From Paguma larvata (taxonomy: Eukaryota; Chordata; Mammalia; Carnivora; Viverridae), in contig CM057841.1 of assembly GCA_030068075.1 (NCBI GenBank), forward strand, positions 49,765,030 to 49,829,029: a stretch of 64,000 nt of DNA, in the 5' to 3' direction. The position numbers and the translations under genes were made by a program. Of this stretch, positions 23,506 to 35,049 are shown one piece after another; positions within the stretch are counted from its first letter, which is position 1, and every line of letters begins with the position of its first letter. The notes beneath the pieces were generated by a model that did no database searches, was not told where the DNA came from, and worked only from the letters and a program-made list of their open reading frames with translations.

Positions 23506-24795
23506 CTTAAATTCTAATACCAAGTATCATAGCCTCCAATAGGAAAGTATCATCTGGATGTAGAATTCTCCCAAGACACTTGGGTAGCACAATGTAAATT
23601 GCTTTGTGAATCTCGCTCATTTAGATCATAATTCTTGGGTTTGACAGGTAAAGATGCTGAACTGTGAAGAGTGATGGAAACAATGTGTGAGTATAGATAA
23701 GGGCACAGATGGTTGCTGAAATGATAAAATCAAGGTGCCAGGGGTTATGAAGAATCATACCCTGAGAGTACATATTTTGGCTGTTCTCAAAATGACAGAA
23801 ACTTATGATAAATAGATGAATGTATGCCATCCTTGATGTTACTTTTTTACTATCATATTATTATCATATGTTCTTAGTGTCTAATTTATCACCATAAAAT
23901 CTCAATAGACTATAGTATTTTAGAATACATATAAAAATATTACTAGTGCAAACCTACGATGACACAATGAAAAATAACTAATATAATAGCAAATGTCTTT
24001 AAGGATGCAAAGGAGCCCATTAGAAGCATTTGACTATGCTTTTCTGTTGCTGTGCTTTCTATTTTTACTTTACTTTCTCTATAATTACAAAGAGAAGAAA
24101 CTACTATTACCACCTACTTAAGAGGCTAGAAAGGAAAATGAGTGACAGATTTTTTTTCCACATGCAACAAACCGATTTTAGATGACTTCTGTTGTTTATT
24201 TAATTGTTAAAAGTTCTTCTGAGAAAGTATTTCAAAATTATCACACAGTGCAAAAAACATTATTCAAAAGAAACTAATGCACTAATATTACCCACTCTAT
24301 AAATTTCCTAGTTGATCTCTATTTCTTTATATAAAGTCAAATGTTTTTCTTCTCCTTATTATTAGGTATTCTGGTAATTAATCACATAGCCATATGGAAT
24401 AATACTGCTTCCTCTTGCAGATGACACGCTAATTGTTTGCACTACTTCTTCTGTCTGATGCAGCTATGTAGATAGCCAGTTAAAATTCTAAGCTTCATTT
24501 TAAATATTCAATATTCAATAAATATTTATTAAAGCAAATTTAAAGTAGGAGAGTCTCTATTAATGCTTTGCTAAAAATGGAAGTGCAAAATGTACCGGCT
24601 CAGTTACTAATTTGTAAAGCCTAAGGAAGTTAGTTAACTTTCTGAATTCAATTTTCTCCATAAGAATAGCATAATAATTTTTTTCATAATGCTAGGAATT
24701 TTAATTTTTATGACCTTGTATTAGGCAAAAGGTTCTCAGATATGACACCAAAAGCACAATCCATAGAGGAATAAATGGCTAAACTGGACTTTAAA
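23506..24795. other. AT-rich unique sequence
   Basis: No gene or clear repeat. A small ATTCAATA duplication lies near 24508. Confidence 0.5.
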
Positions 24796-24809
24796 ATTAA
24801 AGTTTTGTG

Positions 24810-25006
24810 GGGCGCCTGGTGGCTCACGAGCGTCCAAACTCAGCTCAGGTCATGATCTCATGGTTCGTGAGTTCGAGTCCTGCGTCAGGCTCTGTGCTGA
24901 TGGCTCAGAGCCTGCCTGCTTTGGATTCTGTGTCTCCTCTCTCTGCTCTTCTCTTGCTGGTGCTCTGTCTCTCTGCCTCTCAAAAATGAATAAATGTAAA
25001 AAAAAA
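24810..25006 (+). mobile_element. CAN-SINE, small deletions
   Basis: Forward SINE, shortened in the A-box region. Duplication attaaagttttgtg (24796-24809) and ataaaagttttgtg (25007-25020). Confidence 0.95.
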
Positions 25007-25118
25007 ATAAAAGTTTTGTGTTGCAAAAGACATCTCAAAGGAATAAGAAGACAAACAACAGACCAGAATAAAATATTTCCATATTTTTCTGATAAATGAT
25101 TTGTATCAAGAATATCTA

Positions 25119-25329
25119 GGGGTGCCTGGGTGGCTCAGTTGGTTGGGCTTCTGACTTCGGCTCAGGTCATGATCTCACTGTTCGTGAGTTCGAGCCCCAC
25201 ATCGGGCTCTGTGCTGACAGCTCAGAGCCTGGAGCCTGCTTGGATTCTGTGTCTCCCTCTCTCTGCTCCTCCCCTGCTTGTACTCTGTCTTTCTCTCTCA
25301 AAAATAAATACATATAAAAATTTAAAAAG
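25119..25329 (+). mobile_element. CAN-SINE nested in L1
   Basis: Forward full-length SINE. Duplication aagaatatcta (25108-25118) and aagactatcta (25330-25340). Confidence 0.96.
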
Positions 25330-25385
25330 AAGACTATCTAAAGAACTCTTACAACTTAACAATTAAAAAAAAACAATTCAAATGA

Positions 25386-25575
25386 AATTTTGGGGGAGAA
25401 ATGGAAAGGAGAGTGATTGTTAGTAGGTACAAGCTTTCTTTTGGGGGTGATGAAATACTCTAAAATTAGGTTATGTTAATGGTTGCTCAACTCTATAAAT
25501 ATACTAAAAACCACTGAGTTGTACTCTTTTAATGGGTGAACTACATCTTACGTAAATAACATTTCAATAAACTGC
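25386..25575 (+). mobile_element. L1 terminal 3' UTR segment lying inside L1 ORF2
   Basis: Text normally found at the very end of L1 ('gggggtgatgaaatactctaaaattag', 'aatatactaaaaaccactgagttg', 'aacatttcaataaa') sits upstream of the ORF2 C-terminal block, between 'aactcttacaacttaacaatt' and 'atgggcaaaatatatg'. It is either a nested, 5'-truncated L1 or an internal rearrangement. Confidence 0.75.
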
Positions 25576-26343
25576 TAAAATGGGCAAAATATATGAAAAG
25601 ACATTTCACCAAGGAAGACATATGAATGGCTAATAAACACATGAAAAGATATGTTCAATGTCATTAGTCATTAGAAAATTACAAATTAAAACCAGTGAAA
25701 CAATACTTCACATTCACTAGAATGGCTATAATAAAAATAATACAAGTGTTGGCAAGCACGGGGAGAAAATGCTCAAACATTACTGGTGGAAATGTAAAAT
25801 GATATAGCTACTTTAGAAAAGAGTATGACAGTTTTCTAAAAAGTTAAATGTGAATGTATCATACAACCCAGCAGTTCCATCCTAGGTATCTACCCAAGAA
25901 AATGAAAACATATGTTCACTAAAGACTTGTATGTGAATCTTTATAGCAGCATTATTCATAATAGACAAAAAGTGGGAACACTCAAAATTTCTATGGCGTG
26001 GTGAATGAATAAGCAGAGTATGTTATACCCACATAATGAGATACTCCTCAGTCATAAAATGAACTAACCACTGATACATACTAAAACATGAGTAAACCTC
26101 AAAATATTATGATAACCCGTTGAGTAAAATACTCAGAAGACTATTTGTTCTGTGATTCCATTTATATGAAATGTCTAGAAAAGATAAATCTATAGGGACA
26201 GAAAGAAGATTAGTGGATGCCTGGGGCTGGGTGGAAACTGAGGTTGAATGCTTGAATGCAAATGGGAGTGAGGAATCTTTTTGGGGTGATAGAAAAGTAA
26301 AGTAAAAGTAAACTGGAACTTATTTAGAGTATTAAGAAGTACT

Positions 26344-26514
26344 GGGGTGCCTGGGTAGCTCAGTTGGTTAAGTGTCTGACTGGCTCCAGTCATGATCTCA
26401 CAGCTCATGGGTTTGAACCCCACATTGGTGGCCTACTTGGGATTCTCTCTCTCTCCCCCTCTCTCTGCCCCTCCTGTGCTCTCTCTGTCTCTCAAAATAA
26501 ATAAATTTTTAAAA
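26344..26514 (+). mobile_element. CAN-SINE, internally shortened
   Basis: Forward SINE lacking the 'ctctgtgctgacagctcagagcc' part. Inserted at the end of the recognisable L1. Confidence 0.93.
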
Positions 26515-26524
26515 AAATAAGTAC

Positions 26525-27592
26525 CAGAAAGTTTGTTGATTTTCTCTTCATACATCCACATCAGACTGTTAATCATGTAACTATATGTATAAATATATAT
26601 AGTTGAATTATATGACTAATAGTCTGATGTCGACATGCTCTTACTCTTACATTTCTACAGTAGTTCTGCTTGTTAAATGATGGAAAAGCTTCTTAGGAAT
26701 AGTTATAAACAAGAGTAGATTCTTTTAAAGGTAATGAAATCAGGAGATTCTGTACTACAGTGTAGACCACTTTCCGAACTTTGCCATATGACTTACTGAA
26801 GGATCACTGTTGGTAGAATGATCAAATTAAACAACCTCCTGGGGTTTGCTTCAGGGTTACCAGCTAAGTAATTATGATGATTAAGAAAAGATGTCTGTTT
26901 ACTGACATGGCGAGGATCACTCATTTTTCTTTTATTCTTTATTACTAAAAGGAAGAGAAATAGAAAATTTGAAAGATACTGTATTCAGAACTTAGATTCT
27001 TGTTCCTGGGAATTGTATTTTACTTATGGAATTAATTCCTGGGAGGTTTTAACAAACACGGGTAAGTTGGCCTATCTAACAAAAATATAATCTTTGTGAT
27101 TTTCTGAGACCTAAGAGGTAAGCAATTTGGGAACCTTTAGGAGTCATTCATACAGTAGGGAGAAGAGATCCAGTGGTGAGAAACCCCACCACGAGTCATT
27201 GAAAAAATTCCAAGCTGCGATGCATGTGCTCGGCAGGTTGGAAGGCTCCAGAGAAGGAATATGGCTTAGCATCTCTCACAAACCATGTCTTCCCTTTGTA
27301 ACCATCCCTTGACCTCTTCCTGTCTAATGTTTCAAAAGGTGAAAATTACACTTCCTAACAGAAGTATGTCATTATTCCTCTTAGGAGAAGATTCCCATTG
27401 TTGTCTGGTGTAAGAAAATGACAATCCAGGATATAATACCCTAGAATTTATGGTCCTCTGGCATTCTTCTGAGGTTGAGTATTCCAGATGGTAGAATCCA
27501 TGTCTCTGCATGTTTGGATTCCCCTCACATCACTTTTTTTGGGCTCATGAACTTGAATATCAAGTGCATGTGCACTGGTGACCTTCTAACAT
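26525..27592. other. Unique sequence containing a 73-bp palindrome
   Basis: No gene recognised. The palindrome at 26558-26630 is listed separately. Confidence 0.5.
26558..26630. repeat. Imperfect 73-bp palindrome (hairpin)
   Basis: The left arm 26558-26586 begins acatcagactgttaatcatg. The right arm 26595-26630 is its reverse complement, beginning acatcagactattagtcat when read on the minus strand. By hand alignment 26 of 29 left-arm bases pair, with a 4-base bulge in the right arm. All three mismatches are G/A transitions. The loop is AT-rich. I do not recognise a family. Confidence 0.85.
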
Positions 27593-27602
27593 CAAAAATA
27601 CA

Positions 27603-27745
27603 AAGGCGCCTAGGTGGGTCAGTCGGTTAAACAACAGACTCAGGTGATGCTCTCATGATTGGTGAGATCAAGTCCTGCATGGCCTGCTTGGGATTCTCTC
27701 TCTCTTTCTCTCCCCGTCCCCCTTCTCAAAATAAATAAACTTTTA
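27603..27745 (+). mobile_element. CAN-SINE, deleted copy
   Basis: Forward SINE with a large middle deletion. Duplication caaaaataca at 27593-27602 and 27746-27755. Confidence 0.92.
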
Positions 27746-27755
27746 CAAAAATACA

Positions 27756-28289
27756 TATTCCTCCCAAAAGTGATGTATAAATGTACTTTAACTCTATAGT
27801 AAAAGAGTACTTGATGAAAAATGGAGTAGAATGTCTGTTTTATGATGTTTTGTTAGAATTATGTGAGACAAGAAGGACATTTCCTGAGCTGAAACTATTT
27901 GGTTCGCAATTTTCAGGCAACATATAGACATGCTGTATAGTAGGAATGGGAACTGTGGATTCAGCTAAATTGCTAGGATAACGTAACAGGGTCCATCAGT
28001 CACTATGCTGTAATTGCTGAAGGTAACAGCCACCTAACACAGGAATAAATTATGCCCAATTGTTAAGGACAATTATGTGCCTTATCAGTTGGTCAGCAAC
28101 AAGTGACTGGAATATATGGACCATTAATCTGTATGTGAGCAGCTGTTCTAAAGTCCCTTCCAGAGAGAAAGCGAGACACCTCTTGGCTTACACTGTCAAT
28201 CATCAGCAAATTAAAAACAACCTAACTAGCATCTTCTGTATCACAGGTTATTTTTTAAAAGAGAATATTAGCCTAGATAATAGACCTAC
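27756..28289. other. Unique sequence
   Basis: No gene or clear repeat. Confidence 0.5.
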
Positions 28290-28375
28290 TTTACTTTTTT
28301 ATTTTTAAATTTAATTTATTTTTTTATTTTTAGAGAGAGAGAGTGCATATGAGTGGGGGAGAAGGGCACAAGGGA

Positions 28376-28407
<32 letters not shown>

Positions 28408-28546
28408 GGAGAGAGAGAGAGTCCTGAGCAGGCTCCACACTCAGCTCAGAGTCTGATTCTGGGGCCTCGATCCTGTGACCATGGGATCATGACCTGAGGT
28501 GAAGTCAAGAGTTGGATATTCAATCCACTGAGCCACCCAGGCACCT
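28290..28546 (-). mobile_element. CAN-SINE with expanded GA tract
   Basis: Reverse SINE whose GA-rich block has grown into a (GA)n microsatellite at about 28376-28421. The head text 'gagttggatattcaatcc...ccacccaggcacc' and 'gagtctgattctgggg' suggests an older subfamily. Confidence 0.9.
28376..28421. repeat. (GA)n microsatellite in SINE
   Basis: GA run with GGG interruptions, grown from the SINE's own GA-rich region. Confidence 0.9.
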
Positions 28547-29170
28547 GCATTACTTTTAAAACCAATCATTGTTTCAGATCCTTTACCTTCCATGCTTCCT
28601 CAGATTCAGTAAGTAAAAACATTTCAGGGAGAAAGGGGCTCAAAACGAGGAGATTCTTCAAGTCATCATGACCTTAATTCTTTCTTTCACAGCCAGCCTT
28701 GGTACGAAGAGGATACAAAACTGATCAAATTATAACTAAACAAATACATATTTTAGAAATGAGGAACAATGGGAAAAATAAAGGTAGAAAAAAAGGGAAG
28801 AAACCTGGGAGGTTAATTGCTAGATTTATTCTCTGAAGCCCGGTATATTTTCTAAGTCCAAGTTTTAAATTACAGTTTAGAAAGTTTACCATGAACTCAC
28901 CTGGTTTTATAGTAGCAGAGGCAAGGATAAAATGATTCATACTGTCTTTATGACAAGAGCAACCAGATGATAGGGAAAACATAGTTCTTAATACTGCCAC
29001 TGGAAAGAAATTCATCATGAAGAGACTATTCTGTGCCGGAGTGACTCATCAGCATCAGCAACCTTATCCATGAATTCTGAGGGCCTCCTGATTTTCTTTT
29101 CTTTTTATTTCTTTTAACATTTCTCAGGGGATAGCATAGTAACAAAAAATTGTTAGGTAAAATAATTGGT
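28547..29170. other. Unique sequence
   Basis: No gene or clear repeat. Confidence 0.45.
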
Positions 29171-29700
29171 TCTGGAGAACACTTGGAAGGCAGAGCATGT
29201 TTCTAATGAGCTCTAGGGGCAGGGATTGGCAAAAAGAACCTTAGTAATGCATGTTGGCATGTATTATGGACTCAGAAAAGGATTGGCTATTCTACAAGCA
29301 GGAAAAGACCATGTATCACCTGGATGGGAACTGAATCCAGGAACTGGGTGACATCTTTGTTGGCCCCCTTGGAAGACATGAGTGTTTTCATTGTGTGAGG
29401 AAGAGTCAAGTGAGTATTTGGGTGGGACACATACAGATGCAAGATGTGGCAAAAACTGGCAAGAGAGTCACCAATCTCATTGGAATGTCTAGACATTTGA
29501 GAAGAACATGTCCCAGTCTCCCTTGCAGGTAGATTGGGGCCATAGGACAAGTTTTGAACAGTGGAAAGTAGTAAGGGGGTTTAGATGCTTTCTCTAGGTC
29601 TTGGCCCTGAGAGAGTTTATGTATTCCATGCAAACTTTTCCTTTCTCCTGTGTCTGTTGTCCATGTACTTTAAGGTGAGCATGACATGAAAAAAGACTAG
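29171..29700. other. Possible ancient interspersed repeat
   Basis: The patch 'cagtctcccttgcaggtagattggggcca' (about 29514-29543) resembles an old mammalian repeat, but I cannot name it or set limits. Confidence 0.3.
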
Positions 29701-30087
29701 TTTTTTGAGAGACCATATGCGAAGGGAAGGGATAGCCAGCCTTTGTATATCACTGTGATGTGAGCCAGAGGCTGTTACCCTGACTAATCTAGTTAATGAA
29801 AAGAACAGTCATATTTTTTAATGAAGAAATACATAAGAGGCAGTACTTACCTGTCATCTTTAACTTTTGTTATCATTATTTAGTCTAATATTATTGATCA
29901 CTTTTAAGTTTAGTATAATTTCAGACTTATTTAAAAATTTTCTTAACATCTATTATTATCAGAATTTGTTTTGTTTTCAGTATTTGGAAGGTGCAGATAT
30001 GTTAAGTGACCTATCAAGTCACAGAGTCAATGGAATTATCTATTGAATTTTTGGCCTTTTAATTTATTCTTCTTATTATTATATTAA
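29701..30087. other. AT-rich unique sequence
   Basis: Nothing recognised. Confidence 0.45.
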
Positions 30088-30293
30088 CATTTTTTAAATG
30101 TTTATTTTTAAGAGAGAGAGAAAGAGACAGAGCATGAGCAGGGGAGGGGCAATGAGAGAGGGAGACACAGAATCTGAAGCAGGCTCCAGGCTCTGAGCTG
30201 GAGGGATCGCCTGGGGCTTGAACTCACAAACTGCGAGATCATGACCTGAGCCAAAGTCAGACGCTTAACCGACTGAACCACCCAAGTGCCCCT
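30088..30293 (-). mobile_element. CAN-SINE
   Basis: Reverse SINE with a small change in the head ('gctggagggatcgcc'). Confidence 0.95.
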
Positions 30294-30295
30294 AT

Positions 30296-30326
30296 TTATT
30301 ACTATTATTATTATTATCATTATTTT
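30296..30326. repeat. (ATT)n microsatellite
   Basis: TTA/ATT trinucleotide run immediately beside the SINE head. Confidence 0.85.
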
Positions 30327-30634
30327 AGTAGGGAGTGATTTGATGTCCTTTTCCATTTATTATTGGTAATTTGTTTAGATTATATATTTTTGATAGAATC
30401 ACTTGTGGTTTTATTTTATTCAATGTTATACTTGTAATTATATTTTCCTAGATAATGCATTTTATTAAGGTTTTCAAGTTTATTTGGGTAGAATTAAGCA
30501 GTGTATCGCCAGGTGGTATATGAATAAACATCTTGATCTGAATGGGGTTGTGTTTACCATTTAATGTCTGTATGAAATTGATAGTCTTTTTGAAATGACT
30601 GAAAAAAGTCTCTGTTCCTAATTTTCTTTATTTT

Positions 30635-30755
30635 TTTTTGTAAAAAGGGTAATAATAGTACCTATTATGCATTTGTTATGAGAATTAAATACACATATAA
30701 AGTCTTTAGAACCCAGTTGGAGGTCAATGTATATTAGGTAGTATTACTGTTCCTG
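30635..30755 (+). mobile_element. MIR
   Basis: Forward MIR 3' half: 'gggtaataatagtacctattatgcatttgttatgagaattaaat' and 'agtctttagaaccc'. Confidence 0.8.
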
Positions 30756-31414
30756 AGTACATCTCTCCTGATTTTTCTACTTGCATGATTAGTTGTGTTC
30801 ATTTGCTCTTTCTCCATCTAAAAATTTAAATTAATTAATTAAAATTAGACTCATTTCCCTAGTCCCAGATCCCATCAATTCTCTAGCCAGATGGGAAGCT
30901 CATCTCTCTCTCTTTGCCTGTGGCAAGTGGTGGAAGGGCAGGGAGAGGAGGCAGAGTGTTCGTCGTGTGTGGCAGTTCCTCTTGCGGATTCCTTATTGCT
31001 TACCACTGATTTTTGAATCCTCGAATGGGGAAAGGGCATTCTTTTTGTCAGCAGACCAAAAAAGAAATGGGAGAAGTTGACAAAGATGAACTGAATTTAA
31101 GTTTTGGGATCTCAATAACGTAAATTCCTAAGGTATATTGTAGAGAATGAGTAATTAGAAGGAAGGTGGTGTAGATATTAATGTCTAATACAAAGGGCTT
31201 GGATAATTTACATTAAAATAATAACATATTTAATGTACCAACAGTCTGTCATACAACCTAAAAACAAAGATCACTAACTTGTCTTTGGTAAAGATACACA
31301 AAACAGAGGATTTTTTTGGAAGGATATTTTAGGAAGCACAAGTTTTCATAAAGATAGGGAAAACTAGCTCTCTGTTTTGGCAAAATAATATTAAACATTG
31401 ATTGAACATTTCTA
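30756..31414. other. Unique sequence
   Basis: No gene or clear repeat. Confidence 0.5.
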
Positions 31415-31605
31415 GCCATGCTATTTGTTAACTATATAACCTTAAGCAAGTCCTCTTACAACCCTGACTCTCAGTCTCATCATTAGTATAACAGTAAAAA
31501 TAATAATTTTTAATGAGATTTTGAATCACTGTATAAAAAGTACTATATATAGCACCTGGAGGAGAATAGGAGCTTAATACATGTCAGTACTCTTTCCCTT
31601 TATTT
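31415..31605 (+). mobile_element. MIR
   Basis: Forward MIR: 'aaccttaagcaagtcctctt', 'tctcatcattagtataacag' and 'agcacctggaggagaataggagcttaata'. Confidence 0.8.
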
Positions 31606-32043
31606 ATTATTCCTATCTTTTATAGATAGACTCAAGGTGAGGGTCATAAAGAAAACTTAGCTGTGCTATATATTGCAGCAATGTGTAAGAGAATAACATA
31701 AATAGTAAGTTATTAATGGAATTTTGATTCCAACTAAAATAGAGGTTACAGCATAAATACTGAAAGGGAGAAACTATACAAAACAATTACCAAATGGTTC
31801 CAGGCAGGATTTTAGTTTATATTTTTCTGACTCAGAATGTATGATTATGCATAAGGCCATCAGTGTTTGAAAGTAAAAAACAAAACAAAAAATATCAATT
31901 GAAGTACGTTTCCCATAAGGAAAGCAAATATTCTAATAGAAAATATAGAATCTTTTTCTTTAGGGAACATTCAAAACTGAAAAAAAATTCTCTTATTTGT
32001 AAACATTGTATGTACATGAAAATTTGCAAGATGACAGCTCCTT
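31606..32043. other. AT-rich unique sequence
   Basis: No gene or clear repeat. Confidence 0.45.
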
Positions 32044-32205
32044 TTTTGACTGAGGTATAATCGACATATTTCAGCTATACAACAGAATGATATGATATTT
32101 GTGTACACTGTGAAATGATTACCATGGTAAGTCTAGCTACTATCTGTCACCATACAAAATTAGAAAAAAATATTTTTTTCTTGTGATGAGAACTTTTAAG
32201 ATTTC

Positions 32206-32384
32206 TTTTTTTTTTTTAAGTTTATTTATTTGGAAAGAGAGAAAAATAGGGGCAGAGAGAGAGGAAAGAATCTGCACTCAGTGTACAGCCCAGTGGGGGG
32301 CTTGATCTCATGAACCATGAGATTATGATTTGAGTTGAAAACAAGAGTTGAATGCTTAACCAACTAAGCCACCCAGGCGCCCCT
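32206..32384 (-). mobile_element. CAN-SINE nested in L1
   Basis: Reverse SINE, slightly shortened in the middle, head ending cacccaggcgcccc. Confidence 0.94.
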
Positions 32385-32616
32385 TAATATTTACTTTCTT
32401 AGCAACTTTCTGTTTTGCAGTATGATATTATTGAGTATAGTCACCATGCTGTACATTTCATCCCCAATAAATGATGTTTATATTATAATTGGAAGTTTAT
32501 ACCTGCTGACCCTATTCATTCATTTTTCCCACAGCCCAACCCCCCTGCCTTCTGGCAACCACCATTGTTTTCTCTGCATCTCTGGGTTTTCAGGGTTTTG
32601 TTTGTTGTTTTTTATT

Positions 32617-32814
32617 TAAAAATTTTTTTCAAGTTTACATATTTTTAAGAGAGAACAAGAGGGGAAAGGGCAGAGAGAGAGGGAGACAGAATCCCAGATT
32701 CCAGGCTCTGAGCTGTCAGCATAGGGCCTTATGTGGGGTTCAAACTCACCTACCATGAGATCATGACCTGAGCTGAAATCCGATGCTTAAGTGACTGAGC
32801 CACCCAAACACCCC
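32617..32814 (-). mobile_element. CAN-SINE nested in L1
   Basis: Reverse SINE, head ending gccacccaaacacccc. Confidence 0.94.
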
Positions 32815-32964
32815 TCTTTTTTTAGATTTTACATATGAGTAAAATCATATAGTATTTATCTTGCTCTGTCTGACTTATTTCACTTAGTGTAATATCCTCA
32901 GGGTCCATCCATGTTGCTGCAAATGGCAAGATTTCATTCTTTTTTATGGCTGAGTAGTATTCCA

Positions 32965-32969
<5 letters not shown>

Positions 32970-33014
<45 letters not shown>
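32970..33014. repeat. (TG)n microsatellite in L1
   Basis: Uninterrupted GT run between 'attccagtgtct' and 'accacatcttta', where L1 consensus has a short TA/TG patch. Confidence 0.95.
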
Positions 33015-33016
<2 letters not shown>

Positions 33017-33210
33017 CACATCTTTATTCATTCATCCATTGATAGACACTTAGGTTCTTTCTGTATCTTTTTGGCTATTGTAAATAATGGTGAAGTGGAC
33101 ATTAGGGTACATAAATCTTTTTGAGTCAGTGTTTTTGTTTTCTTCAGATAAATACCCAGAAGTGGAATTGCTGGATCATATGGTAATTCTATTTTTAATT
33201 GTTTTCGTAT

Positions 33211-33900
33211 ACTAAGTGTTTGAAATACAGCAGTTTTATACTTAGAGTACACATTAATTTGGTCTAGCCACATTTCAAGTCCTCAGTAAACACTTGTGGC
33301 AACCATATTGAATATTCACATTTATCTATAGCGTTCTCAATTAAACTTGTGTATCTCAAGTAACCAAGGTTGAAATTCATATTTTTCCAAAATCAAACAC
33401 CTGATGAGACCAATTAACTTATGATTTTGAAGTATTTATTTTTGTATCTACCTCAAAGATCCATCAGATTTTGTAAACTCTTGTATTTGAAATGAGATTT
33501 GCAGATTAATCTGTCAAATGACAGAGGGGTGGATCTTACAGGTAATGTTCCATCTGGATTGATCAGTAGGTAAAACAATAATCAACTAAAAGGAAATTGA
33601 CAATAATAATAAGATGGAAACCCCAAGAACAACACTGGAGACAATAATGCTGTAGACTGGAGTAGTAATTCCAGTAGGAGATAAATATTAAACACAGATG
33701 GAATTTAGGAATTAAAATAGAAAAGAAATGGACAGAAAAAAAGTAGGTAATGTTTCACTACCATGTTGGGAATATTATCTAGAATGATTCATATTGGTGA
33801 GCCAATGATGCATGTCTTCTTTTTTCACATCCTCAAGTAACATGTGTATGGAAAAAATTAGTTTTACTTAGAGCTAAACAGAAAATAGAATTAGCTAGAA
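33211..33900. other. Unique sequence with a possible DNA-transposon relic
   Basis: The stretch at about 33263-33330 ('gtctagccacatttcaagtcctcag' then 'ggcaaccatattgaatattc') resembles a common mammalian element with an 'agccacatttcaagtgctca' core. The rest is unassigned. Confidence 0.45.
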
Positions 33901-33904
33901 TTCT

Positions 33905-34042
33905 TTTATTTATTTATTTTTTTAAGTAGGCTCCCTGCCCAGCGTAGAGTCCAGTTCAGGGCTCAAACTCATGACCCTGAGATCAAGACCTGAGCCGAGA
34001 TCTAGGGTCAGATGCTTAATCGATCGAGTCCCTCAGTTGCTC
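33905..34042 (-). mobile_element. Short-form CAN-SINE
   Basis: Reverse tRNA-like SINE without the long GA-rich block: T-rich tail, 'aagtaggctccctgcccagcg', then the head. Older than SINEC_Fc copies by its divergence. Confidence 0.88.
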
Positions 34043-35049
34043 CGTGTAGATCACTTAAAAATGTTGATCGCTTAAGTTGCCTGTTGATATTAGAACTTTG
34101 AGTCTTATTCCTAAAAGTTTAATAGGTCTATTTTCCTGTTTAGAATGTTGTCTGGATTATCTCTTGTTTGTCTCTTATAATTTGAAGTTAGATCATTGTG
34201 AGTGCTGTTGGCAGAGTTTCTGTACCTACACACGAATCAAGGTACATAAATCATGATAAGTGACACCAACTTAACTGTTCTTCCTTCTAGTTAGCGATAT
34301 AGTCATCACAAGTAGATAAAAAAGTAGAAAGCCCTAACTGAATGATTATTTCAAATGTTAAAGACTCAGTGCATAATCATGGATTGGCTATGAAGGATAA
34401 AAGTCTACTTTTACTTGAGTTTCAGAAACAGGATTTTGGGTGCATAAAATTAGAATAAGTTTTTTAAAACTCAGCTTACATTCTAATTAAAACAACCTGG
34501 TGTATTAGTCTCTCATCATTCAAGGTAGATACATGAGATAAATCACGGGCTTAGAATGACTTACCTTTACCATTTTAACATCGTTTGAAACTAAAAGAAA
34601 GGAGCATGTTTGTAGGTTGTGTCATGAGGGAGTAGAAGTAATTCTGCCTTAAGAATTTGAATGAAAGTTTCAGTTTAATAGAGTAATAGATCTTTCTATA
34701 AGCCATCGTAACTCCAAAAAGGATAATAGATGAAAATAAAAGTTATCATGACCCTCATGGTAAAATCATGAGAGTGATTTTATTTGGCTGATTTCAAATA
34801 AAATACACACATAAATAGTTTGAAAATCAGAGTTAGAAACTGTTCAGTGAAAGGTTTATTTAAAAAAAAAAAAAGACAGACATGCCACTCTGTCTTTGAA
34901 GATTTATAAACACAATTGTGTATGTTGTACAACACAGAAAATGCTTTATCTATAAGATTGGATATGCTGTTTTCTCTTTTGCAAACCTTACTATGTTTAC
35001 AAAATTGATATCTGATCATGATAAGAATCAGCCTGATGAGAAAAAAATA
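34043..35049. other. AT-rich unique sequence
   Basis: No gene or clear repeat. Confidence 0.5.

Larger units (their letters stand above)
25021..26342 (+). mobile_element. L1 3' end (ORF2 C-terminus and 3' UTR), rearranged
   Basis: Plus-strand L1 ORF2 text is clear: 'agacatttcaccaaggaagacatatgaatggctaataaacacatg' near 25600, 'cacggggagaaaatgctc' near 25757, 'tttatagcagcattattcataatag' near 25940, and 'tgattccatttatatgaaatgtc' near 26153. It is interrupted by a SINE (25119-25329) and by a displaced segment of L1 3' end (about 25386-25575). Frames are broken. Confidence 0.9.
32044..33210 (-). mobile_element. Inverted L1 3' end with two nested SINEs
   Basis: Complement of the L1 3' UTR ('actgaggtataatcgacatat', 'gagtatagtcaccatgctgtacattt') followed by the ORF2 C-terminus ('gctgcaaatggcaagatttcattc', 'cccagaagtggaattgctggatcatatgg'). 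The minus-strand frame at 32822-33031 gives L1 ORF2-like residues (LEYYSAIKKNEILPFAATW). Interrupted by SINEs and a TG microsatellite. Confidence 0.92.
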
